64,000 bases of DNA from Massilia sp. CF038 (lineage in GTDB: Bacteria > Pseudomonadota > Gammaproteobacteria > Burkholderiales > Burkholderiaceae_D): the NCBI RefSeq assembly GCF_900129765.1, contig NZ_FQWU01000007.1:37704-101703 (forward strand). Reading direction: 5' to 3'. The notes beneath the pieces are model-generated. The model was not told the DNA's origin. It worked only from the letters and a program-made list of their open reading frames with translations, and ran no database searches. Positions 42,404 through 51,301 of this stretch are shown here, in pieces. A program made the translations under genes and the position numbers. The stretch's first letter is position 1; each line of letters begins with the position of its first letter.

Positions 42404-42993
42404 CCGCCTGATTGCGCGCGCGTCTGATTCGTAAACGCGATGAGTTGCGGGAAAAAGGCATGGAAGCCGGATGCCAGCGCTTCGTAGTTGGCCGCCAGGT
42501 CGTCCAGGCCAGCGCACATCAGGTCCCCATTTTTCGACAAGCGCGTCGACATCCGGCGAATGGCAATTTCCACGCCTGCGTATTGAACATATGAGCCCAG
42601 CCAATCCTGCCTGATCATGTAGGGTGCTGCCTGGGCCAGCCGGGGTGGCAATATATCGATGTTACGCTGGAGCGTCATGTAAAACTGATCGATAAATGGC
42701 GCCATCGGCACTTCGGCATACTGTGCCCAGTTGGCCGCCAGCAGATGGTCGTAGAACACGTCGAGCAAAATGCCGGCAAAGCGCCGGCTGGGACCTGGAA
42801 ACAGCGTCTTGGCATGCAACACAAGCGGGTGGCTGTCGGTGAAAGCGTCCACCTTCCGGTGAATCACAATTTCCCTTTCCACTTCAGCACTGAACGCAAG
42901 AGCGCTGTGTGGTTTGACGAAATCACCCAGCAACGCGCCCAGCATGGCGTCGTCGCTGTAACGAGCTAGAAATATGTGCGCCAGGTAGTTCAA
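42400..42993 (-). CDS. acpH: Acyl carrier protein phosphodiesterase
   Basis: 197-residue AcpH (DUF479) protein, which removes the 4'-phosphopantetheine arm from holo-ACP. The start MNYLAHIFLARYSDDAMLGA and the metal-site region HRKVDAFTDSHPLV and DVFYDHLLAANW match the HD-like active site of the family. The start codon is TTG (42991-42993) with AAGGGAG upstream. It converges with and overlaps the DUF4291 gene by four bases. Confidence 0.88.
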   Translation of the reverse strand: MNYLAHIFLARYSDDAMLGALLGDFVKPHSALAFSAEVEREIVIHRKVDAFTDSHPLVLHAKTLFPGPSRRFAGILLDVFYDHLLAANWAQYAEVPMAPFIDQFYMTLQRNIDILPPRLAQAAPYMIRQDWLGSYVQYAGVEIAIRRMSTRLSKNGDLMCAGLDDLAANYEALASGFHAFFPQLIAFTNQTRAQSGG

Positions 42994-43172
42994 TCGCGGT
43001 GCTCCCTTGCCATCAGCGTCGCGCCGATTGATTCTATTCTGACTGGTGACTTGGAAGACATATCAGCCAGTATAGAGTAAGAGCGGCACGGCAAGGATTG
43101 CTGCTGATGTCGTCTCGCGGCTTGACAAGCCGCTCATGAATGCCTACCTTGCCGACGAGAACTGGAGAAAAT

Positions 43173-43814
43173 ATGAGCAACTTAATTCAAAGCGCGCGCT
43201 TCATCGTTCTGGCCGCCATGGTGGCCTGCACCACGTCCGCGCTTGCCGCACCGCAGGATGCGCTGATTGGCGCCTGGTGCTTTTATGAGCAGAGCGATGG
43301 CGGCAATACGGTCAAGGAAAAAGTGGATATCACGTTTATGCCAGATCGCAGCTACGTCTGGCGCGAAGGCGAATTCGAACAGACAGGCGGCTGGACGCTG
43401 TCCGATCAAGTGCTGGAAATGAGCAAAGTCGGGAAACACACTGTGGTGCACCTCGGCGCGAGCGAGATGGAACTCAAGCGCGGCAGCACCATGCGCTTCA
43501 AGAAGGGCCAGTGCAGCAAAGCGTCATTCGGCGATCAGGACATCACGCAGTTCCACAATGCCGCCTCGACCGGCGACCTGGGGATGCTCCAGACTTATCT
43601 GAGTAAAAAGATAGGCACCGACGTCACCGACTTGAGCCGTGGCGATACCGCCTTGATCAAGGCCGCCAAGTTTTGCCAGGTGGCTGCGGCTCAACTGCTG
43701 CTGAAACACGGCGCCGCGCTCAATATCAGAAATGAAGAAGGAAAAACCGCGCTTGACTATGCCAGGTCCAGTTCTTTCCATAAAGGCTGCGATGCGCTGG
43801 TTAAAGTACTTTAA
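43173..43814 (+). CDS. Exported ankyrin-repeat protein
   Basis: 213 residues. The signal peptide (FIVLAAMVACTTSALAAPQ) is followed by a lipocalin-like beta-rich segment (WCFYEQSDGG ... YVWREGEFEQTGGW ... MRFKKGQC) of about 100 residues. Then come two to three ankyrin repeats (FHNAASTGDLGMLQTYL; GDTALIKAAKFCQVAAAQLL; GKTALDYARSSSFHKGC). A GGAGA site precedes the ATG at 43173. Probably a periplasmic interaction protein; partner unknown. Confidence 0.8.
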   Translation: MSNLIQSARFIVLAAMVACTTSALAAPQDALIGAWCFYEQSDGGNTVKEKVDITFMPDRSYVWREGEFEQTGGWTLSDQVLEMSKVGKHTVVHLGASEMELKRGSTMRFKKGQCSKASFGDQDITQFHNAASTGDLGMLQTYLSKKIGTDVTDLSRGDTALIKAAKFCQVAAAQLLLKHGAALNIRNEEGKTALDYARSSSFHKGCDALVKVL

Positions 43815-43880
43815 TTGATAGCGGGGACGCGAGGAAAGCGCTGCACTGCGCAGCATTGGTTCCGGCACAAACGCAGCCCT

Positions 43881-44036
43881 TCAAGGCCTGCCGAATTTTT
43901 CCGCGAACAGGTGCAGCAGTATCAAGTAGAGTGCGGCGAGAGCGAATCGCATCGGATCGCGGAAAATGTCTGGAAAGTAGCCCGACACCGCGCCGAGCAC
44001 GGCAACGCCAATGAGATAGATATAGAATTACTTCAT
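43881..44036 (-). pseudogene. Remnant of a small two-helix membrane protein, stop at codon 3
   Basis: Reading the minus strand from ATG at 44036 gives M-K-stop, and the same frame then continues open as FYIYLIGVAVLGAVSGYF and a second hydrophobic segment (FALAALYLILLHLFAEKFG) to a TGA at 43881. The 48 residues after the stop look like a real small membrane protein, with charged residues between two helices. The TAA at 44028-44030 would block translation unless a non-standard downstream start is used. The flanking 43815-43880 shows nothing else. Confidence 0.45.
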
Positions 44037-44046
44037 GTTGCCCCGC

Positions 44047-44325
44047 CTACTGCTGTCGCTTGTAGCCGAGCACGATGGGCGTAAAAAAGGCAGCAACAAA
44101 GATGGTCAAACTGGCGGCATTGCGGATCAGACTGTCGCCAAGCAGTTGTTCAATCTCCCAAATCACTCCCAGTGCGCCTATGCACAATAGCATTGCCAGC
44201 GCGTACACCAACCAGGCGCCGGTATAAGGTGGCCCGGCAGCTTGATTTCTTCGGCTATACACAATGGAGACGCCGCAAGATCCGCCGGCAAGCAACCACA
44301 AGAACATCAGCGCCACTGTCAACAT
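44047..44325 (-). CDS. Hypothetical small membrane protein
   Basis: 92 residues with three hydrophobic segments (VALMFLWLLAGGSCGVSI; LVYALAMLLCIGALGVIW; SLTIFVAAFFTPIVLGY). No strong ribosome site is seen. It lies just upstream of the broken small membrane gene on the same strand. Family not recognised. The 166-base gap 44326-44491 upstream is AT-rich near 44380-44440 and may hold its promoter. Confidence 0.55.
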   Translation of the reverse strand: MLTVALMFLWLLAGGSCGVSIVYSRRNQAAGPPYTGAWLVYALAMLLCIGALGVIWEIEQLLGDSLIRNAASLTIFVAAFFTPIVLGYKRQQ

Positions 44326-44491
44326 GCTGCGAACTTTCTGAATTCAAGACCACGCGCCATCAGCGGCTATCGGCGGTCGATTAACTTTATCGCAATCATG
44401 TTAATCGAAAATCATTGTTCAGAAATAAATTATTTGCATGATGCATAGGCGCCCAGGGAGAAGCAAACTGCTCCAGACGCCACCTGTACGG

Positions 44492-44905
44492 TTAGCCGGG
44501 ATCGGTATCGAAGCTTTTGAGCGCGTTTGGCAATGCCACCCAAGGGTGCCGCCGGCAATCGTAGACCGAGACGCTGGGCGCAGGAAAAGCCGGATCGGCG
44601 AAGGCGCCCACTGCGACCGATACAGAGCTGTCCACGCCCTCTTCCGTATGAAAAAGATTGCTGCCGCACAGAGGACAAAACCGGAACCGGAACAGTGCGC
44701 CCTGATCGCCACGGCGCAAATACTCGGTGGCCGTACCCTCGACGTGATACGGCGGGGCGAAGCGGGCCAGCGCCGCAAACACGCTGCCAGTGCGGCGCTG
44801 ACATGCCAGACAGTGACACACGCCCACGCCGAGTGGCTCGCCTTCGACCTCGATACGCAGCTGGCCGCACTGGCACGATGCACTGCGCGTGATAGCCTCA
44901 GTCAT
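44492..44905 (-). CDS. GFA family (CENP-V/Mss4-like fold) zinc protein
   Basis: 137 residues. Zinc ligands of the glutathione-dependent formaldehyde-activating enzyme-like family are present as CQCGQLR, CHCLACQRRTGS and CPLCGSNLF. The family contains Gfa and many uncharacterised small zinc proteins, so a glutathione-formaldehyde role is not assured. Overlaps the upstream DUF4259 gene by eight bases, so they are co-translated. Confidence 0.88.
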   Translation of the reverse strand: MTEAITRSASCQCGQLRIEVEGEPLGVGVCHCLACQRRTGSVFAALARFAPPYHVEGTATEYLRRGDQGALFRFRFCPLCGSNLFHTEEGVDSSVSVAVGAFADPAFPAPSVSVYDCRRHPWVALPNALKSFDTDPG

Positions 44906-45308
44906 GCATGGCCAGCCGCAAGACGGTCAGGGTTTGCTGCCAGGCGGCGAAATGGTCTGAATCGGCCCATAGCTCATTTAGCTCGGAATCGTCGCCGCCA
45001 ATCCGCGTGAGAGCATGCATTGCTTTTTGCCGCAGCGCCGGGGACAGCACTGGCTTGACCCGCTCAATCCAGCTGTCTGCCGCTTCGCTATATGCGTTGG
45101 ACGGAAAGCCTCGGCCCAGAGTGCGGGCCATGACATCGACTGCGGCAATGGCCTCGGTAGCAAGATCGGAATCGAGATAGTCGTCCCCGGCTTCTAGCAC
45201 CGCGTCAAGCGCGTGCTCGACGTAGGCCAGGTCCTCGCTGTCGTGCAGGCCGTAGGCCCAGTCTGCCGCAGTGTCATTGCCGAAAGGTTCGTGTGACCAT
45301 GCGCCCAT
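44898..45308 (-). CDS. DUF4259 domain protein
   Basis: 136 residues opening with the family hallmark MGAWSHEPFGNDTAADWAYG, followed by helical segments with alternating acidic and hydrophobic residues (ALDAVLEAGDDYLDSDLATE) and ending LTVLRLAMHD. DUF4259 proteins are small cytoplasmic proteins of unknown function. It overlaps the GFA gene downstream by eight bases. Confidence 0.88.
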   Translation of the reverse strand: MGAWSHEPFGNDTAADWAYGLHDSEDLAYVEHALDAVLEAGDDYLDSDLATEAIAAVDVMARTLGRGFPSNAYSEAADSWIERVKPVLSPALRQKAMHALTRIGGDDSELNELWADSDHFAAWQQTLTVLRLAMHD

Positions 45309-45404
45309 GCTGCCTTGCTCCCTGAAGGTTTAATATTCGCATACCGCAGTTCCCAGTGTATATGAATGGCGGTGATTTCGATCCGCGGTTTTCTGAGGGG
45401 GAGC

Positions 45405-45749
45405 ATGCACGCGTTTTCCGATCCAGCTGTGAAGGCCATCTTTGACGGGATGCCGGCGCCGGCCCGCGCACGGCTGCTGCAACTGCGCGCGCTCATTTTC
45501 ACGACAGCGGCTGCGCTGGAGCATGTCGGCCCGCTGCAGGAGACATTGAAATGGGGCGAACCGGCGTATCTGACGGCGGTCAGCAAAAGCGGCAGCACCA
45601 TCCGGCTTGGCTGGAACAGCAAGATGCCAGCACGGTACGCCCTGTACTTCAATTGTCAGACAGATTTGATTGCTTCGTTCCGGCTTGCGCTGCCGGATGA
45701 ATTTCATTACGAGGGCAATCGCGCCATCGTCTTTGACGTCGCGGACTAA
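45405..45749 (+). CDS. DUF1801 family protein, C-terminally truncated by an in-frame stop
   Basis: 114 residues of a DUF1801 (YdhG-like) protein: FSDPAVKAIFDGMPAPARAR, LQETLKWGEPAYLT, SGSTIRLGW and RYALYFNCQTDLIASFR. GGGGGA precedes the ATG at 45405. The frame ends at TAA (45747-45749) after FDVAD, yet the same frame continues open with LHEDAVSMCLAAALTYHTRK to a TGA at 45813-45815. AltYH-type endings are normal for the family. The likely ancestral protein was therefore 136 residues, and this copy has lost about 20 residues. It may be a recent pseudogene. Confidence 0.7.
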   Translation: MHAFSDPAVKAIFDGMPAPARARLLQLRALIFTTAAALEHVGPLQETLKWGEPAYLTAVSKSGSTIRLGWNSKMPARYALYFNCQTDLIASFRLALPDEFHYEGNRAIVFDVAD

Positions 45750-45836
45750 CTTCACGAGGATGCCGTGAGTATGTGTCTGGCTGCTGCGCTGACTTATCAC
45801 ACAAGGAAGCGCTGAGCCGTTTGCAGCGCGTGAGGT

Positions 45837-46118
45837 CTATTGCCGTGCGCGGCGCGCGTCCCGCGCCAGAAGAAACCAGCTCCAGCCTTCGCAAGCGAGG
45901 ATCAGCGGTACCGCTTCGACGAGCAGCAGGCCGGGCCAGAATTCGCCGATGAATGATCTGAAAAGCAGGGCAGCACTGCCACCCATCAACAGCAACTGGA
46001 CTGCCATGGGCACCAGCAGCGGTCCCCAGGTTCTTGGCACGGCTCCGCGATAAAGATAGTTGAAAACCGTTGTACTGAGTGGATCAGCAGCAGGAACGCA
46101 GTGGCGGCACTGCCCCAA
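45837..46118 (-). CDS. C-terminal part of a frameshifted membrane protein
   Basis: Open frame of 93 residues. From about residue 15 it reads as a credible membrane protein end (TTVFNYLYRGAVPRTWG, LLVPMAVQLLLMGGSAALLF, GLLLVEAVPLILACEGW), while the first dozen residues (MGQCRHCVPAADPLS) look spurious. It overlaps the preceding frame by about 130 bases. The good sequence in that frame stops where this one begins, so the two are probably halves of one gene separated by a one-base frameshift near 46070-46095. Confidence 0.5.
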   Translation of the reverse strand: MGQCRHCVPAADPLSTTVFNYLYRGAVPRTWGPLLVPMAVQLLLMGGSAALLFRSFIGEFWPGLLLVEAVPLILACEGWSWFLLARDARRARQ

Positions 46119-46582
46119 TAAGCGAGCTGGGACAATCGATCGGACCAGTATGCCTTGCGCGCCGCCGATTCGAATTGGAAACGCAGCGCTGCAATCGCCG
46201 CTGGCGAGGCGTCGGGGCCAATCTTGCTCACTGTCGCCACCACGTTGGCACCGATCCAGTCCAGAGGGTCCTCGTTACTGGCTCCCCAGTATGCCTGCGT
46301 CATTTTTAACTCAAAAATTCCGGCCGATCCGACTGGTCGATCTTTCGCGACAAGTTCAGCGGCGCGGGCCAGGACGCGGGTATCAATTGCTTCGACTTGC
46401 TGGTGGCGCGCGCAAGCGCTGAACGCGGCGACATCGCGCACGCTGAACATCTCGACGCACTGTTCGGCATCGCATGCAAAGAAAAAGCGGTTATCCATTG
46501 CACGACATGAGGTCGCACGGGCACCGCCGAGGACGCCAAGGCACAGCGCGAAGAAAAGGAGGATGCGGAATCGGGTCATCAT
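45986..46582 (-). CDS. N-terminal part of a frameshifted exported/membrane protein
   Basis: About 198 residues from the ATG at 46582 (or 46579). Signal peptide RFRILLFFALCLGVLGGARA, a periplasmic region with paired cysteines (TSCRAMDNRFFFACDAEQC) and a membrane helix (LAYWGSAATAFLLLIHS). The last 30 residues turn into cysteine- and tryptophan-rich noise, consistent with reading out of frame past about 46080. The true continuation appears to be the frame ending at 45837. It starts 4 bases after the DUF3592 gene stop, so they form an operon. Function unknown. Confidence 0.5.
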   Translation of the reverse strand: MMTRFRILLFFALCLGVLGGARATSCRAMDNRFFFACDAEQCVEMFSVRDVAAFSACARHQQVEAIDTRVLARAAELVAKDRPVGSAGIFELKMTQAYWGASNEDPLDWIGANVVATVSKIGPDASPAAIAALRFQFESAARKAYWSDRLSQLAYWGSAATAFLLLIHSVQRFSTIFIAEPCQEPGDRCWCPWQSSCC

Positions 46583-46586
46583 GTCG

Positions 46587-47036
46587 TCACGACGATATCT
46601 GAAGCAAAGCCTGGACGCCCATGCCAATGAGAATGCATGGAACGATGGGAGGGACAAACGACCCGCCGGTCAGCCCGGGCAGCAACACGGCTCGGGCCGG
46701 CTGCGCAGGATCGACGTAGACGGTGCAAGGATGACCGATCCGCAGATGTTCCAGATGCAGTTGTGCATCTGCCTTTTCGCCGAAACTGCTCACGGAACCG
46801 AAACGTAGCCTGGAGGCGCAGAACTCCTGGCCGTTGATACGGTAGGCGTAGGTGACCGTCGCATGGTAGCGGCCTTGGTCGCCGTCGTCCGGCTCGAGGT
46901 CCACTTCGCGAAAGACGCCTTCCACTTGCTGCCAACGCTTGCTCCTGACGGCCAGCATCATTTCGCGCAGGCATAGGAGCATTGCCACCGAGCCCAGTGA
47001 CACGAGAAAGATTCCCACCGTCGTTTGAATTTCCAT
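46587..47036 (-). CDS. DUF3592 family membrane protein
   Basis: 149 residues. Two terminal membrane helices (IFLVSLGSVAMLLCL and VPPIVPCILIGMGVQALL) flank a beta-rich domain with WQQVEGVFREVDLEPDD, YHATVTYAYRINGQEF and VYVDPAQPARAVLLPG, as in DUF3592 proteins. Start at 47036 is chosen because the upstream extension to 47072 lacks coding character. The gap 47037-47260 upstream shows no gene or clear promoter. Confidence 0.8.
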   Translation of the reverse strand: MEIQTTVGIFLVSLGSVAMLLCLREMMLAVRSKRWQQVEGVFREVDLEPDDGDQGRYHATVTYAYRINGQEFCASRLRFGSVSSFGEKADAQLHLEHLRIGHPCTVYVDPAQPARAVLLPGLTGGSFVPPIVPCILIGMGVQALLQISS

Positions 47037-47261
47037 TATTTCGGACAGTCCTTGCTCAGCGCATGGGACCAATTTCCCAGATTCCGCCAGATGTTAAAGA
47101 AAGTTCAAGACTATCGGCAAAGAATGATCCAATGTCTAGCGATAAAAGACATGGATTCTGTGACACCGTGCCCACCGCTTTCAAAGATCATCGCGCCTCT
47201 TCAGGTAGTCCCTATCCATTGCAATGTTCCCCCGGCGCATTCAGTCAGCTTCAACCCCAAA

Positions 47262-47296
47262 AAAACGGCACCGGGATTGCTCCTCGGTGCCGTTTT
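47262..47296 (-). terminator. Duplicated rpoC terminator (left copy)
   Basis: CGGCACCG (47266-47273) pairs with CGGTGCCG (47285-47292), extended by A/T pairs. The A-run 47259-47265 gives a U-run on the minus strand. Confidence 0.9.
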
Positions 47297-47315
47297 CATG
47301 TGCGTGACTGGCGAA

Positions 47316-47939
<624 letters not shown>

Positions 47940-47974
47940 TCAATGGAATTCGGTCTTCTTCAGACTTTCGTGCA

Positions 47975-48745
47975 TTAATCGCCGGCGTAGATGCACTCGT
48001 AACCCTCCTTTGCCAACAGCTGCGGCACGCTGTCGACTCCCACCATATGGAGGGCTCCGACAATAACGATGGATTTTTTATTCGATCTTGCAAGCCGGAG
48101 GAGACCTTTTCTCCAAGCATAGTTCCGACCACCAAGAGCGGCCCCGTAGGACTTGGGCATCAAACCAATGGACTTCGTAGAAAGCCGGGCAAAGGCTCGC
48201 AAGTCGCTGCACTGCCATGCTCCTACTAAAGCTTCAATTTCGGCCAAACATTCGTCCGTATGCTGAGCAATTCGAGCAAGAAAAAATTCTTGCTCCCGCA
48301 CTGGGGCATTCGCAAATGGCATTAGACCAGCACTAAGTGATTCAAGAAAAAAAAGGGATTTCTTCTTTTGCTTTGCTATCTCTAGCACTTTGCGGTCTAT
48401 CCCATTGGTCGACGTAAATCCCCGCTGCGAAGACAATTTATTCATCAGCACAAATGCAATCCACCATGGGAAATGCCCATCGAAGTCATCTTCGCTACAA
48501 TCGAGGCGGGTCCAAAGCGACTTCGCATCGTCGTACAGATCTTCGTTTATATTGCCTCGGAGCTGGGCGCCGGCCGGATAGCGGGTAAACGCGAGCTCAA
48601 GCGCCGCATCGAAATTCGCTTCAAACGCGAAAACGTTCGCCGCGTCAATCGATCGCTGTGCCGCCTCTGACAGTGTCAACGGAATGTTCGAAACATGAAC
48701 CGACCCCAATATGGTTAATGACGAGTTTGGGACGGTCCAAAGCAT
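47975..48745 (-). CDS. TraB/GumN family protein (TIKI-like metalloprotease fold)
   Basis: 256 residues with no signal peptide. Paired GxxH motifs mark the family: LGSVHVS (H17) at the start and VGALHMVGVDS (H233) near the end, with the acidic residue in FEANFD (E42). In TIKI-type relatives these residues form a metal-dependent protease site. Unlike most GumN-type proteins it lacks an export signal, so it should act in the cytoplasm. AGGGG lies just before the ATG at 48745. It is downstream of the PIN-like gene by 187 bases on the same strand and is probably part of the same acquired module. Substrate unknown; partnership with the PIN-like protein is inference. Confidence 0.75.
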   Translation of the reverse strand: MLWTVPNSSLTILGSVHVSNIPLTLSEAAQRSIDAANVFAFEANFDAALELAFTRYPAGAQLRGNINEDLYDDAKSLWTRLDCSEDDFDGHFPWWIAFVLMNKLSSQRGFTSTNGIDRKVLEIAKQKKKSLFFLESLSAGLMPFANAPVREQEFFLARIAQHTDECLAEIEALVGAWQCSDLRAFARLSTKSIGLMPKSYGAALGGRNYAWRKGLLRLARSNKKSIVIVGALHMVGVDSVPQLLAKEGYECIYAGD

Positions 48746-48932
48746 GATACCCCTTCTTCGTAGCTAGACTTTATTTGTCCGCGTAGAATGCTCCACAATT
48801 CGCTAGACTGCCAAACGCAGTGGAATCTTAGGTGGCAAGGCCGTGCGAGAGCGTATCTCGCTCATTTAACACCCCGTCGTACGTTCAGCAGTTCGCCGGT
48901 TATTTCGTGCTTAACGACATTTAAGACGGACC

Positions 48933-51146
48933 TTAAGAGTATCCCAATTCGCTAAGCTTTTCGGCATACAATTTCGCCCCCCACCGCTGCATTGGAATTT
49001 CGAAAATCTTTTCCGAAATCAACGATAGTCCAATCCCGCCGAGCAGGAGTTGGATACCGATCAAGACAAGATTCGCATAGGATTGCAATTCTATTCGGAG
49101 CGAGGGAACCAGGAACTTATCTGCCAAGGCAAGTAGGAGCATCGCGCTCAGCGACGAAACTGCGCCGCCAATTCGTAGCATTTTCATCCGACGGTCTACA
49201 AACCGTGTCGCGATCGCAATCGCTTGATTCTTCTTGGCCGCGCTGTCGACAATTGCGTTGGATGCGACCTCCGTCAGAGCAGCAATGCTTGCCTCCATTG
49301 CGGCGAGCTTGCCGGCCTGCGCCGCAGCAACTATTCTTTGCTCTTCGACTTGCTGCGTGAGCGCAACCGTTTCCTGTTGCAATTTCACTTCAGTTATTTG
49401 TTTGGCTTCGTTATCAAGTGCGGCTTGCTGCAACTGGTCCTGAAGTTTTGCAAGTTCCTCCGCACTGGCTTCAACCTGCATTGCGAGGTCAGCCACTTGC
49501 GCGCCGTAATGGGCATCTTTTTCTTTCGATACCGTTTCCGCAGCACGACGTTGGGCCTCGGAAAAAATTTCTTCGACATTATTCGCTGTTATTACGTCGA
49601 GATTTCCCAAAGTCACTTCCATCAAAAACTGCGATGCCCGTTCATTTGTCATCAGCGCCTCAAAGTGGAGGGCCTTCTCTGCATCTAGCTCCGCAAGGAA
49701 CCGCTTTGTCCGTGCGATGAGTTCGGGGCGCGAGCGCAGAGCGACCGCGCAGTTCGCGAGAAGTCTCGCAGTCGTGGGTGAATTCGCGGCACGCCCCCCC
49801 GATATCAGCCAACACAAGCCTGCAGCATACCTATCAGTCATTATCGGTACTAGTTCTCCTCGATTCACAAAGCCATTGTCTCGGAGGAAAGAGGCCGACC
49901 GACGCTGAACGCTAGAATTACTGGTAACGAAGACATACTTGCAGCTGGCGATGTTTCCGATTGAAGTATGGCTGCCGCCCAGCCGACGCATTGTCTCTGC
50001 GACAGACTTCGCGTCGCGTTCACTTGTTAGATAGCGATCGACAATATTGGTACGGATTCGTCGAATAAGTTCAACCTCGTCCTCCTCGGTGAAATTCTTG
50101 TAGAACTGCACGGCAGTCTCTTGAATCAATTCGAAGTTATGTTTTTGCTGCCAGCTATGTGCAATTCGGCCCCGCATTGTCTCAAAGAACGCTCTATATG
50201 TAGGGCTCGACATTCGTGCGACAGTAGGGCCGTATGCGTGTCCCAGTTGGCGCGCAGTGTCAATTGCATGTAAGACAGATTCTGCCTCCTCAATTGAATG
50301 CTGAAACGCTGCAATTTTCATCCCAGACTGTGACAACTGTTCGATAAGGGATACAGCCGCGTCATGCTGTTGTTTCGAAGACAGGTCCAAATATGATAGG
50401 AGAATCGGGGTATCAATAACTGCAGTCGTGGAAGTCAGGCGTGGCACCGAAGTCGGGGCCTGCAAATCGAGCACGAGTTCCAAGCCTAACGCGCCATCCG
50501 CAACCTCTGAAAGGACCTTGAGCCAGTCCGCATTTTTAGCCTGAAGATGTCCAATATATGACGCCACAAGCGCATCAAGTGCGGCCTCACTGCTCAACTG
50601 CTGACTCAACGCCCGTGCTTCTTTCGCCGCGGGACCGAGTAGAGTGGTTGTACCCTGTCCTTCTACAATCAATGGTCGCGCCCGCAACGAAGAGAAATCC
50701 AACGTGCATAACCGCCGAAGAAAACCGCCGATCAAATCATCCTGTGATATGTGCATTGAAGTTACTACTAAACGATTAGTCGCATGTGCGACGAAATCAT
50801 CAATAATTCCCTGAAAAAGCGTTTCATCCTTCTCATCCTCAGAATCACTTTCAGGCACCGGAGCGTATATCGCTCGGCTGAGCCCAGCACCGCCTTCCTC
50901 AATAGTTAAGATCCCCGCACTAGCCAACCTCGAAGTGAAGTCCTCGAGTGCGGAAGCGGGGAGCGAAATGCCATATGCTTTAGCAAGTCGCTCTGCGAGG
51001 TTTGCCGCGTCGTATATTTGCCCCGTAAGATCTGATATTAACGGACGAATTAGAACCGCGACGCCCCCTAATAAATCTGTCTGGACTAAATCGCCGCAGT
51101 GGCGCAATAGTGCGAATGCAATTACGGGGCGACTTAGATTGGCCAT
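48933..51146 (-). CDS. Large protein with winged-helix-like, PIN-like, coiled-coil and membrane parts
   Basis: 737 residues; I know no named family for it. Residues 1-95 look like a winged-helix region (AERLAKAYGISLPASALEDF). From about 240 a PIN-like nuclease fold is suggested by TAVIDTPILLSYLDL (D245), HSIEEAESVL (E286/E287), D378 in SERDAKSVAE and YVFVTSNSSV, where the usual Asp is Asn. Residues about 525-630 are Glu/Gln/Ala-rich coiled coil, and two membrane helices follow (660-680, 692-712), placing the bulk in the cytoplasm. GGAT precedes the ATG. Low GC and location between rpoC repeats mark it as transferred. Possible role: membrane-tethered RNase of a defence or stress module (inference). 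Confidence 0.7.
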   Translation of the reverse strand: MANLSRPVIAFALLRHCGDLVQTDLLGGVAVLIRPLISDLTGQIYDAANLAERLAKAYGISLPASALEDFTSRLASAGILTIEEGGAGLSRAIYAPVPESDSEDEKDETLFQGIIDDFVAHATNRLVVTSMHISQDDLIGGFLRRLCTLDFSSLRARPLIVEGQGTTTLLGPAAKEARALSQQLSSEAALDALVASYIGHLQAKNADWLKVLSEVADGALGLELVLDLQAPTSVPRLTSTTAVIDTPILLSYLDLSSKQQHDAAVSLIEQLSQSGMKIAAFQHSIEEAESVLHAIDTARQLGHAYGPTVARMSSPTYRAFFETMRGRIAHSWQQKHNFELIQETAVQFYKNFTEEDEVELIRRIRTNIVDRYLTSERDAKSVAETMRRLGGSHTSIGNIASCKYVFVTSNSSVQRRSASFLRDNGFVNRGELVPIMTDRYAAGLCWLISGGRAANSPTTARLLANCAVALRSRPELIARTKRFLAELDAEKALHFEALMTNERASQFLMEVTLGNLDVITANNVEEIFSEAQRRAAETVSKEKDAHYGAQVADLAMQVEASAEELAKLQDQLQQAALDNEAKQITEVKLQQETVALTQQVEEQRIVAAAQAGKLAAMEASIAALTEVASNAIVDSAAKKNQAIAIATRFVDRRMKMLRIGGAVSSLSAMLLLALADKFLVPSLRIELQSYANLVLIGIQLLLGGIGLSLISEKIFEIPMQRWGAKLYAEKLSELGYS

Positions 51147-51174
51147 TTGTTATCCAGGGAAAATATAGATTCCC

Positions 51175-51203
51175 AATTTAACACAACGATTTATTAAAGT
51201 GAA
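51175..51203 (-). promoter_or_regulatory. Candidate promoter of the PIN-like gene
   Basis: On the minus strand TTCACT (51203-51198) and TAAATT (51180-51175) are spaced by 17 bases, upstream of the start codon at 51146 and downstream of the rpoC terminator. The AT-rich region supports expression independent of rpoC. Confidence 0.4.
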
Positions 51204-51266
51204 ATTTGCTAGCCTTCATCCTTTTGCTTCGTCTCTGCAGGCTGGGAACGTGCGATTGGACAAACA

Positions 51267-51301
51267 AAAACGGCACCGGGATTGCTCCTCGGTGCCGTTT
51301 T
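51267..51301 (-). terminator. rpoC terminator
   Basis: CGGCACCG (51271-51278) pairs with CGGTGCCG (51290-51297), with A-run 51266-51270 giving U5 on the minus strand. It lies 20 bases past the rpoC stop and separates rpoC from the acquired cassette. Confidence 0.92.
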
